The position numbers and the translations under genes were made by a program. From the NCBI GenBank assembly GCA_034440635.1, contig JAOTON010000054.1, forward strand, positions 261,501-325,500: a DNA stretch of 64,000 bases, written 5' to 3'. The stretch's first letter is position 1, and each line of letters begins with the position of its first letter. The stretch comes from Lepas anatifera. Its lineage: Eukaryota; Arthropoda; Thecostraca; Lepadidae. Shown here piece after piece: positions 55,265 through 64,000 of the stretch. Below the pieces are notes generated by a model that ran no database searches, was not told the origin of the DNA, and saw nothing but the letters and a program-made list of their open reading frames with translations.

Positions 55265-57413
55265 GCTTCCTTACTGCATGGTGTCCTCTTATCAGTACTG
55301 ACTGACTGCCGCTTGATTCAGCATGTAGAATTTGACAGATTTACACAAGATCTCATTGGTGTAGCCTTTGGGCAGAATTACTGGTTTGGGGCAACTCTTG
55401 TCATTCTTTGTGGCAGGTAAAACAATATTGGAGCTGAGTGTGACAGCTTGGACAGTGCTAACCCTTGTTAAAAGTCATAAATGTGACAATAAGTTAGTAA
55501 AACAGGTAAAATTGATGAAAAAGAAAATGTCTGCTTCAGTGTACAGAGGACTGGCCCAGCTCCTGAATTTCTTCCCCAATTGGGGTAGGATTTGAGCTAC
55601 CCCAAGCATATTTTCCAGTTTCCTGCCACATTCTGCCGATCAGCCCTTGACTAAATGACATTCCCGTCATAGGCGGATCCAGGATCACCGATGGGTGGGG
55701 GCACCGTGCCCGGGGTGGTAAGAATTTGATGCCTGGCTTCATAAGAATTCAAGTCCTGTCAGCTGGTGGGGCACTAATAGCCGTTTCATTAATATATTTG
55801 GACAGGCTTCAAAAGCCTTATTCATCAAAATGATTTGATTATTTATAATACCCCTCAGTACCGATTGTTAGTTATTTGGGTTTTTTGGCGCACGAACCAA
55901 TATTAATTATCGCCCATTTGGTACCCATTGTAATCGTGTTGTATTGTGTTCTTTTCCAGTGCGACTGAGGTAACCTGGACATGCGAAACCTCTTCGGTCG
56001 CGAGCAGCAGCGCGCGGCTGAAGCAGCCTGGACTTGCGAAACCCTTCGGCGGCGAGCAGCAGCGCCGGCAAAGCTCGCGTGCAGCAAAGCCGTCATCCAG
56101 GCGCTGTGCTACCAGTGCTCTCTCTGATATGGTGGCGTGTAGCCGCAGTTCAATTGATAGCTGGATTTGTCAATCAATTTGGGATTCTTGTCTCTGCGTT
56201 TGCAAGAAATGTTCAAAATAAATACCAATGAGATATTGAATAAGCTACGAGTGGTACTAACGGGGTGAACATTTATCCCATGCCTTTTTAGATTAGATGA
56301 GTATTTTTATTAATACTGTGTCCCAGTTCCCACAGAAGATCTACTGGTGCCATGCGGGACTTGGCTCGCAAAACTTTCGAATACCTACTTTTGATAACTG
56401 CAATGGAACTCTTCACTGTTCTTGTCATTTGGCCTTGCTCAGCGACCAACTCCTCTAGATTTGTCATCTACCCAGGATAGCAAAGTGACTTTGAGTTATA
56501 CGTATGGTAGAACAGTGGTCTACCAATATAATTGCACATTTACGGTGGACTCATTTTGCACTGCCAAATTTCTATATTTTCGTATGTCGCGCCGGCTCCC
56601 CGCCATTGGATTGGCCATTCCGCCATTGGAGAGCCATTGACCTTTCATAGTGGTTTGATGGGCATTTCAGGAAGCTTCGTATAGATCGGCCAACAAGTGC
56701 TCCCTCACCCTCTGAATCCGTTCATTGTCGGTGCCAATATCTAAAGCCATTTTTAGGCACAGGGGCAACACGTTTGAGAAAGGTGTTCGGCGATAAATTG
56801 CCGCAAGCATGGTGTTTTATAAATCAGCTAGAATATAGTCATTTGAGGAGACCATGGCCTCTCAACCTCCGACAAGATTTGGATTGCCTACGAACACATG
56901 GACGTCGAAAGCGGGGGATGATGAGACGCGTCCCCCTACTCGCGGATCAGAGGGGGACGGTCCCGCAAAAACTTGGTGACTCGTCCTAGGTTTTTATTTG
57001 GATCCTCTTATTACTTGCGTTTACCTTCGTTAATTGCGTGCAATTCTGCAACCCAACTCGCTAAGTTTGTCGCTGAAGTGTATTGCCAGTATCGTTTTCA
57101 GATACAGCCCATTCGCTCCAAATTTTGCGCCCCAGCGCCCCTCCCCGCCTCTGGTCGTCCCGAGTCATGGTCCGTCCCCACCGGTAAAAATTCCGCGGCG
57201 ACGCCCCTGCCTTTGCACCGCAGTCTCACATTTTGCGGCGCCCGTCATCGAAGCGATCGAGCTTCATATGTGTAGGTGGGGGGTGGACAGGGGCGGACGC
57301 ACGAGTGCTCTTTGGGGGGGGGGTGGGGCAACGCAGGAGAAATAGTAAAAACATAGTATTGTTAAAAGATCGGTAAAAATTGCCATTTTGGGGGGCATGG
57401 CCTCTGCCCTCTC
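55265..57413. other. No gene recognised; CATAGGCGGATCCAGG end at 55669
   Basis: No supported gene. CATAGGCGGATCCAGGATCA at 55669 is one end of the family described at 57905, with no partner. Near 55930-56110 a GC-richer stretch is open in several frames without a domain. Confidence 0.3.
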
Positions 57414-57665
57414 CGTACGCAGATCCAGGAGGGCAGGTGCCCCCCCATCAACCCTCGTCGCCCCCTGAAATGGTCACGGCGTCGCCTTGGAAGGCCAATG
57501 GTGTCCCCTGAAACGTCGCCTCTTACCCTCCCCCCATTGATGCAAAAATCCGTGCCCACGGATATGATTTTGCGCCCACCTGATAAGTTCTGCCGGTCAA
57601 AAGTGACACCCCCTGGTCCGGATGGTGCCCCCCTCACCCGATCGACAATCTTGAATCCGCCTAAG
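57414..57665 (-). mobile_element. 252-bp CATAGGCGGATCCAGG-family element, inverted copy
   Basis: The ends are CGTACGCAGATCCAGG and the complement of CTTAGGCGGATTCAAG. The body is the complement of 57905-58128 (GCAAAAATCCGTGCCCAC, GGTCAAAAGTGACACCCC). Flanks GCCCTCTC and CCCCTCTG match at 6 of 8. Confidence 0.65.
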
Positions 57666-57801
57666 CCCCTCTGCGTCTGCCAATGGGCGGCGGGGAGGGG
57701 TGGGTAATGTTCTATTCACTCTCCTCCCCTTGGAAGTTGGATCCGTCGCTGCTCCGGACATTTTTTACTTTTACCCGATTATATGATGACGGGAGTATGG
57801 T

Positions 57802-58183
57802 CACTGGCGGCGGAACGGGGGGGTACCGGGGCACGGTACCCTCCCTTAAATCATAAATTTTAACAATAACCCAATGGCGTTGACTGGAAAGAAATGGGTT
57901 GAAACATAAGCGGATCCAGGATTGCTGATCAGGGGGGGCGTTTCCGAGTGGGCGCCATCCGGCCCGGGGGTGCCACTTTTGACCGGAAAAACCTATCAGA
58001 TGGACGCAAAATTCTATCGGTGGGCGCCGATTTTCGCATCCTGGAGGGGGGGAACAAGCGACATTTCAGGGGGGGCGAGAGTCGATCGGGGGTAACGTGC
58101 CCCCCTTTCACCCCTGCATCCGCCTATGGGTTGAAAAGCTCATGGTGCCCGCCCCCTTACATTTGGACGTTCCACCGTCGCTG
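57802..58183. mobile_element. 150-bp-family MITE containing a nested element, site AGTATGGT
   Basis: The ends are CACTGGCGGCGGAAC and the complement of CAGCGACGGTGGAAC. AGTATGGT flanks it exactly at 57794-57801 and 58184-58191. Removing the nested element and one duplicated site leaves 150 bp, the length of its relative at 27406-27554, which shares CATTTCTTTCCAGTCAACGC. Confidence 0.85.
57905..58128 (+). mobile_element. 224-bp CATAGGCGGATCCAGG-family element, site GGTTGAAA
   Basis: The ends are CATAAGCGGATCCAGG and the complement of CATAGGCGGATGCAGG. GGTTGAAA flanks it exactly at 57897-57904 and 58129-58136. It lies inside 57802-58183. Fragments of the same family occur at 44022, 48573, 55669 and about 505-690. 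Confidence 0.88.
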
Positions 58184-58384
58184 AGTATGGTAGAAATCCG
58201 TCGGAATATATATATTTTCCACCGTTCCGCATATTATTTCTATGCGAATGCTACTTTTCCAAGGTACTATTACCGTTCCAATTTTTTATCAAGCGTCGGT
58301 GAAAATTCCGTGCACTAGAATAGTCTCCGCTGATGGCATTGCTAAAATTAAAAATTTCGTCGAACTGCATCCTTTACTTTACGT

Positions 58385-59506
58385 TTACGCTCTTTGCTTG
58401 TCCCATTTGAGCATCTCCGGAATACGAGGTTCAATAATCAGCTGGCATGAAATTGTTTTGATGTCATGTGACCGTGCCTCCCTGTACTGCAGCCATGCGT
58501 TGCACAGAGAAACATCCAGACAGTAGGCGAAGATCGGTAAGTACCACCTTCTGGCCCGAAGTGGCGTCTTGTGCAGGTGAGTAAGCATGTTACTCTTGTC
58601 CACGCCCCCCATTCGGGTGTTGTACTATTTGATGACCGTGGGACACCTGACCTCTCTCTTGACTCTTTCTTGTTTGTCGTACCGAAAAACGCTTGACATC
58701 GGCTCTATCCCCGCATCAGTTGACACTACCGTCACCACTTTGTTATCCTTCCACTTCAGGGCCAAACCTACCCCTGAAGAACGGTAGTCCAGCGTTCCTT
58801 TTGGCGTTCTTTTTTGGTTCATCTCCTTGGTGGACATGAGGTCAGGATGACCGATGCGGTTCTCACGTGCTGTGCCGTTGTAACGGCAGCCGTACTCAGA
58901 CTTCAGATATTCCGCAAGCGAAATGCTGCTGAAGAATTTGTCCACATATATGGCAGAGGTCTCTGGGTGCTGCAGTGGTTTTGTGAGCACGATTACGACC
59001 TTGCTGCTCACGTTCATATCAAGCTCCTCTTGAGTCAGCCTCGTCTTGTGAGCATCAAATGTAGATCCTCCTTGGTACATCAGGAAGTCGTGGATGATCC
59101 CATCTGTGCTTGCTCGACAGAAGAGCTTGAACCCCCAATTATCTGGCTTAGTTTGGATGTATTGTCTTAGGTTACCAGCACGAGTACCTTTGTACACTAT
59201 CATGACATCATCGACTGACTGTTCGGGTGTGGCTGGAATCTCCAAACTCTTCTCAGTGATGGCATCCATGACAGGTCTGATCTTGAAAAGCCTGTCACCA
59301 ACCGTGTTCACGCCCTCGTTGTTGTTGAAGCGGATGGGTGCCCGGATCTGGCCGAAGCGTTTCGAAGGCATGATGTCCGCCACTTGGGGAACTTGTGTTT
59401 TTGCGTCGGAAACACTTCGAATTAACACTTCGAAGACACGAAGACTTCGCCCAGTAGTCTTCGATTGAAGATGGTCGGCTGACTCCCATGTACAGCAAGA
59501 TCCCAA
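58385..59506 (-). pseudogene. piggyBac transposase, broken
   Basis: The minus-strand frame holds most of a DDE_Tnp_1_7 (piggyBac) domain. MPSKRFGQIRAPIRF, SVDDVMIVYKGTRAGN with the first catalytic Asp, KPDNWGFKLFCRAS, YVDKFFSSISLAEY with the second Asp, NGTARENRIGHP, LKWKDNKVVTVVST with the third Asp, then an in-frame TAG at 58622-58624 in VIK-YNTRMGGVDKSNM, and finally CNAWLQY. The upstream LYMGVSRPSSIEDYWAK piece (to about 59498) is in another frame, so there is also a frameshift near 59440. The protein would cut and paste elements at TTAA. The C-terminal Cys-rich domain is missing. Confidence 0.85.
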
Positions 59507-59716
59507 TAAATTACATCATCTCGAGCGAGTTCCATAAAAGGATCCAGTTGAGATATGGGAGGACAAAATACAAACGGATAAGCTAGGAATAAGGGAGTTG
59601 AAGAGCTTTCAGGAATTTATATTTTACAAGGAAAGGCGAAGGACAAGGCTAAATATTTGTCTTGATGCTCACGGTGTCTCGGGTCACTCGGAATCGAGGA
59701 CGGTTATAAGCAGTAA
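59507..59716. other. No gene recognised
   Basis: Short spacer between the piggyBac remnant and the BEL/Pao LTR. GAGGACAAAATACAAACGG text may be the decayed N-terminal end of the transposase. Confidence 0.3.
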
Positions 59717-60044
59717 TGTTACAACATTATAGATAAAGCAACTGTAGCGTACGCAGACGGGTTCCAGCCCAGCCTCCCCTATCTGCCCGTGGAGCCGTCT
59801 GGCAGTGTCGTAGTGTCCCCCGGTCTGCCTGTGAATGGCGCAGTAGGGGGCCCGACCCTCTGGTCAGGTATCCGCCGCCGCCTCTTACTGTTTGCCTTTA
59901 GCCTGCGGCGCCGGGGGTCGCCCGCCGCCCTGTCTGCCGGAGTGGCGGCAGTTATGCTCGATTCGTGGTAGCGTCCGTCCGTTCGTCTCGCTCTCGCGAA
60001 TATAACTCTGGTCCTCCGAAAACTTACGTCGTTTATCGCTAACA
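59717..60044 (+). repeat. Putative 5' LTR of the BEL/Pao element
   Basis: A 328-bp stretch begins TGTTACAACA and ends GCTAACA, so TGTTA and TAACA are inverted terminal bases as expected for an LTR. It lies just upstream of the gag start, and TTTTGGTCCATGCCGG directly after could be a primer-binding leader. The 3' LTR is outside the window, so the call rests on ends and position only. Confidence 0.45.
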
Positions 60045-60116
60045 TTTTGGTCCATGCCGGACCGGATACCGTGAACTGGTAAATACCTGTGGTAAAGTGC
60101 AACTTACTGTATAAAA

Positions 60117-61115
60117 ATGAGCGTATCGCGGCCGGGAAGCGTAGCGACGAGGAGTGAAGCTTCCGTGAAATCCAGCGCGTCGCGGCTCAGTCAGGCACGA
60201 GTCAGTGCAGCTCTGGCGAAGCTCCAGGCCGAACAGGCCGCTCGTGCAGTGGAAAGAAAAGTGCAGGCAGCTGAAGCTCAGGCACAAGAGGAGGCCCAGC
60301 AGGCAGCCGACAGAGCCGAGCTGCAGCTCTTGGAGCTGAGGCTCCTGGAGGAAGAGCTCGACGGAGCGGTACCTCCTGACGGCGACGGCGAGCCAAGGCC
60401 TATAGCAGAGGCAGCTGTTCAGCTGAGCTGTCGTCCGGTGACCGCATCTCAGCAACCCAGTCAGGCAGCACCTGTGCCTCCGCTAACGTTCAACGCTCCA
60501 CCGAAACCTCACCATACCAACGCGTCACCAGCTCCGGGGCAATCTGCGGCCAACACCGCCGACCGCACGAGGAGCTGGATACAGCAGCTGCCAGATGTCG
60601 CCGCACCGCCACCACCCACGTATACGGCGGGCGCAGCTTCGGCGCTTCCGAAGCTGACATTGGATACCTTTGATGGCTCGGCGCTAGAGTGGCCACGCTG
60701 GAGTGCCCTCTTCAAAGCCCTGGTTCACCAAGCTGGTGGACTTTCTGATACTGAGCGGATGGCACACCTCCAATCATGCCTCAGTGGGGGAAGCCCGCGA
60801 CGCCGTGCGGGGACTGCTCTGCGACGGCCGCCTCTATGCCGAAGCCCTCCGAGAGCTGGAGCGTCGCTTTGGTAACCCGGCGTGTGTCGTGGCGGCCAAC
60901 CTGAAGAGAATGTTCGACATTCCAACGGTTAAAGAACACGACATGGAAGGACTAAGCCTTCTCTCCAGCTCGCTGCATTGCACGGTGAGCGTCCTTCAGT
61001 GCATGGGCTACTCTGCTGACCTAGCTGCCACATCCAACTTGCAGCAGGTCACCATTAAACTCCCAGCCACGGCGGTCTGGGATTGGGGGAAGGAATGCCA
61101 GCGCCTGCGGCTGCA
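60117..61115 (+). pseudogene. BEL/Pao gag region, frameshifted
   Basis: The frame starts MSVSRPGSVATRSE, with an Ala/Glu/Gln-rich coiled-coil-like stretch (residues about 20-85). It then has LPKLTLDTFDGSALEWPRWS, the conserved start of the Pao-type gag domain (DUF1759 style). An extra G near 60788 shifts the frame. The continuation EARDAVRGLLCDGRLYAEAL...RRFGNP is typical of the same domain. A second shift near 61100 leads into the next segment. In an active element this forms the particle core. Confidence 0.8.
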
Positions 61116-62880
61116 CTCCCCACCCTGGTAGACCTCGACGTCTGGCTGCGGGCGTATGTGGAGGCAGGACGGATCGCTAATCCTGTCACTCCCAGTCGTC
61201 CCGGCCGGTCGACCACCCACGCTCGCCCAAACAATACCAGCCGACAGCACCGCACAGCGCTGGGAGTAGCGCAGATTCCATCACGCGCTCCCCCTGCCGC
61301 CGTTGTCACACCGGCTCCGCCCACCGCTGACGGGCCGGCCGGGCGCCGCGCCGCCGAAACGGACCCGTGCGCGCAATGCGGCGAAAACAATCGTGACGTC
61401 ACGACCTGTGACGTTTTCGCGACTGCGTCAATGACTGATCGCCTGGACACAGTGCGCCAGTATGAGCTATGTCTCAAGTGCCTCAGGAGAGGTCACAAGG
61501 CTCGCCTGTGTCCAGACAGTCAAAAGTGTACTGCAGCCGCCCACTGCGAGGGCCGCCACCACCCTCTGCTGCACGGCGCGCCGCGGATATTCCCGACTCA
61601 GCGGGGAGGCGACACTGGTCATGTCGGCGCGGCCTCCGCGGAACACTCCCATGTCATCTTGCAGACGATGCCGATTATCGTGCACGGTCCGCGCGGACAA
61701 AGAGTGGTGAACGCCATATTCGACCTGGGAAGCCAGCTGACTTTGGTGGAAGACCAGCTGGCCCTGGAGTTGGGCATGGACGGCCCCACCCAGCAGCTGA
61801 GTCTGGGCACCGTGGATGGGAATGTCACCCGACTGTCGAAAATGGTGAATTTCCAAGTACAGGGGCTGTCATTAGAACAACATCATAGTGTCAGCGGTGC
61901 CTGGACCACACCAAACCTGCACCTGAATGGCACCGCAGTCAACTGGCCCGAACGCGCCCATCAGTGGCCACACCTTCAGGGGCTGAAGTTGCCTGTAGTG
62001 ACGTCAGACCCACCGGCTGTGCTATTGGGCACTGACGTGCTGGACTTGATCGTGCCGCGGGAGGTCCGGGAGGGACCGTCAGGAACACCGACTGCCGTCC
62101 AAACCAGACTCGGGTGGCTGGTAACAGGGAAGGTGCCTGACCGGCTGCTGCAGAGCAGCGATTCCCTCCATGTGAACCACATTCGAATAGTGGAGACCGA
62201 GACCGATGCCGAGTTACGTCAGCAAATCGCACAGTGGTGGAAAACGGACTCGTTCGGCACAAAGTACTTGAACGCACCTAAAAGGTCACGTGACGATCAG
62301 GTAGCTCTGCAGCTGCTGGAGGACACCACACAGCGCGTGGGTGAACGCTATGAAACGGGGCTGCTGTGGAAATCCCAGTCGCTGCGACTATCCGGCAGCT
62401 TCAACGCTGCCCTGACGCGTCTGGTGTCTACGGAGCGCAGGCTAAAACGAAACAATGCCTTAGCCACGGCTTACAACGACACCATCCAGAAGTACCTACG
62501 CGACGGTCATGCCCGGAAGCTGACCCCCGCCGAGCTGGCGGTCCCCCACCAGCGAGAGTGGTACCTCCCTCACCACGCGGTCACCAGCGCACACAAACCG
62601 GGAAAAACACGCATTGTGTTTGACGCGGCAGCGCGGTGCGGTGGCACCTGCCTCAACGATAATCTGTTATCGGGGCCGGACCTGCTTAACGACCTGACAG
62701 GTGTACTGATGCGGTTTCGGCAGCGTCCTGTGGCGCTAACGGCGGACATAACGGCTATGTTCCACCAGGTGCGCGTGAGAGCAGAGGACCAGCCAGCCCT
62801 ACGGTTTCTGTGGAGGGACCTGGAGAGCGGAAGGCCGGCAGATACCTACCAAATGGAAGTGCTGATATTCGGAGCCGTGC
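61083..62880 (+). pseudogene. BEL/Pao zinc knuckle, protease and start of reverse transcriptase
   Basis: The frame carries CLKCLRRGHKARLC and CEGRHHPLLH (knuckles), then an aspartic-protease-like stretch NAIFDLGSQLTLVEDQLA, and the Pao-type LLGTDVLDLIVP and RLGWLVTG segments. At about 62540-62860 it enters the reverse transcriptase: VPHQREWYLPHHAV, KTRIVFDAA, LTADITAMFHQVRV with the first catalytic Asp, and YQMEVLIFGA. The protease active site reads DLG instead of the usual D-S/T-G. The frame is lost near 62877, where CAATYALRKCAN continues in another frame. Confidence 0.85.
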
Positions 62881-64000
62881 GCGGCAACCTACGCGCTGCG
62901 TAAATGCGCTAACGACCAGCAGAGTCAGCATCCGGAGGTCACCGCCGCTGTCCATACCCGTTTCTATATGGACGACTATCTGGATAGCCTGGAGACGGTG
63001 GAAGAGGCAGCCGAGATGCAGAAGGCTATCACCACGGTGCTCGCTTCCGGCGGGTTCGAACTCAGGAAGTGGGCTAGCTCTTCAGACGAAGCGCTGGAGG
63101 CGGTCAGCCCTGATGACCGCAGCTGCTCCAAACTGGACTTACGCTTGGAAGGCCAGCACTGGGAGCGAGCCCTGGGAGTGTGCTGGAACCCCACGGACGA
63201 CACTCTGACCTTTAAGGCCCGGTCCAGTCCCAAGCCTGAAACAAAGCGAGGGATTTTAAGCTGTATGTCAGAGGTGTTCGATCCTATTGGCTTTCTGGCG
63301 CCCTGGGTGCTCCGTGCGAAGTGCTTGGTCCAGAATATCTGGCAAGGTGGCTCCGGCTGGGACGAACTGATCACTGATCCTCAGGTGACTGCCACCTGGC
63401 GTGCGTGGGTCGGTGAAATGTGCGAACTGAGCGATTTCAAAGTGCCGCGGTGTTACCGCCCTGTAAACGGGGCCCACCCCGTAAAGTCGACGCTGCACGT
63501 GTTCGGTGACGCCTCTGAGCAGGCTTTTGGTGCAGTGGCCTATCTTTGCCAGGAGTTTGCCGATGGGAGCGTCCATGTGGCTCTGGTGATGGCAAAAAAC
63601 CGTGTCGCCCCGCTTCGATAGCTCAGTATACCCAGACTCGAGCTGCAAGCTGCTGTGATGGCCACACGCCTGGCCGATCACATCAAATCGGAACACGACA
63701 TTCCGATCGACTCGACCCAGTTCTGGTCCGACTCCCGCACCGTGCTACAGTGGATACGGAGCGAGAGTCGACGCTACCACACGTTTGTGGCCAATCGCGT
63801 GGCAGGCAGAGATCCAGGACTCTGCAGCGGCGGCAGAGTGGCGCTTCTGCCCCGGCGTCCTCAACCCGGCCGACATCTGCAGCCGCGGCAGCTCGCTCTC
63901 GGGCCTCCTGAGTGACAGCAGCTGGCTGGCCGGGCCTGCATTCCTGCACCGACCGGCCAACGAGTGGCCGGCAGACATCAGTCTCGGTGAAGCCGATGAG
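62880..64000 (+). pseudogene. BEL/Pao reverse transcriptase end and RNase H, runs off the window
   Basis: It continues with HTRFYMDDYLDSLETV, the catalytic Asp pair, then SEVFDPIGFLAPWVLRAK and VFGDASEQAFGAVAY, the start of RNase H. An in-frame TAG at 63619-63621 replaces a codon in [17 protein letters not shown]. RNase H resumes with [13 protein letters not shown] frameshift near 63802 leads to [18 protein letters not shown], the usual text before the integrase. The integrase and 3' LTR lie beyond the edge. Several independent lesions show the copy is dead. Confidence 0.85.

Overview
This window is animal nuclear DNA built almost entirely from transposable elements and the satellite-like arrays inside them. 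There are no rRNA genes, operons or long uninterrupted host genes. The recognisable proteins are BEL/Pao, CR1-like, Jockey/I-type and Penelope-like retroelement products and piggyBac transposases. This mix, with many TTAA-flanked and 8-bp-duplicating non-autonomous DNA elements, suggests an invertebrate metazoan, possibly marine. I cannot place it more precisely from sequence alone.

Layout. 1-3.2 kb: fragments of TTAA-type elements, one carrying a SINE-like insert. 3.26-11.44 kb: a four-level nest. A TTAA-type element is split by a 7.1-kb hAT-like element (H1, duplicated site GCACCGAG). H1 is split by a 4.5-kb element (H2, site TGTTCTGA). H2 holds GC-rich minisatellites and a dead non-LTR RNase H tail. 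12.8-13.7 kb: minisatellites. 14.7-15.5 kb: an intact TTAA-flanked MITE. 16.7-17.7 kb: a 1-kb hAT-like element with site CTGCGGAG. 19.4-20.0 kb: a minisatellite. 21.4-25.5 kb: a ~0.5-kb tandem repeat interrupted by a gag fragment, then a GC-rich array. 27.4-29.1 kb: two small MITEs with perfect 8-bp duplications. 32.35-33.98 kb: a broken orphan protein-coding sequence split by a second copy of the TTAA MITE. 34.8 and 38.3 kb: two weak host-exon candidates. 35.9-37.8 kb: an inverted pair of Penelope-like 3' ends with a GIY-YIG domain. 39.57-40.59 kb: another TTAA element. 44.7-51.8 kb: a 7.1-kb hAT-like element (H3, site GTTTCGAT) filled with GC-rich arrays, inserted in the C-terminal part of a piggyBac transposase. 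52.6-54.2 kb: an uninterrupted CR1-like reverse transcriptase, minus strand. 54.5-55.3 kb: two nested MITEs. 57.4-58.2 kb: three more small elements, one nested. 58.4-59.5 kb: a broken piggyBac transposase. 59.7 kb to the window end: a decayed BEL/Pao retrotransposon running off the edge.

The clearest result is structural. At least eight DNA-element insertions can be delimited to the base by matching terminal inverted repeats plus target-site duplications. They give a relative insertion history. Two of the elements are about 7.1 kb long, encode no recognised transposase and are stuffed with minisatellite. In two places a reading frame continues across the predicted empty site.
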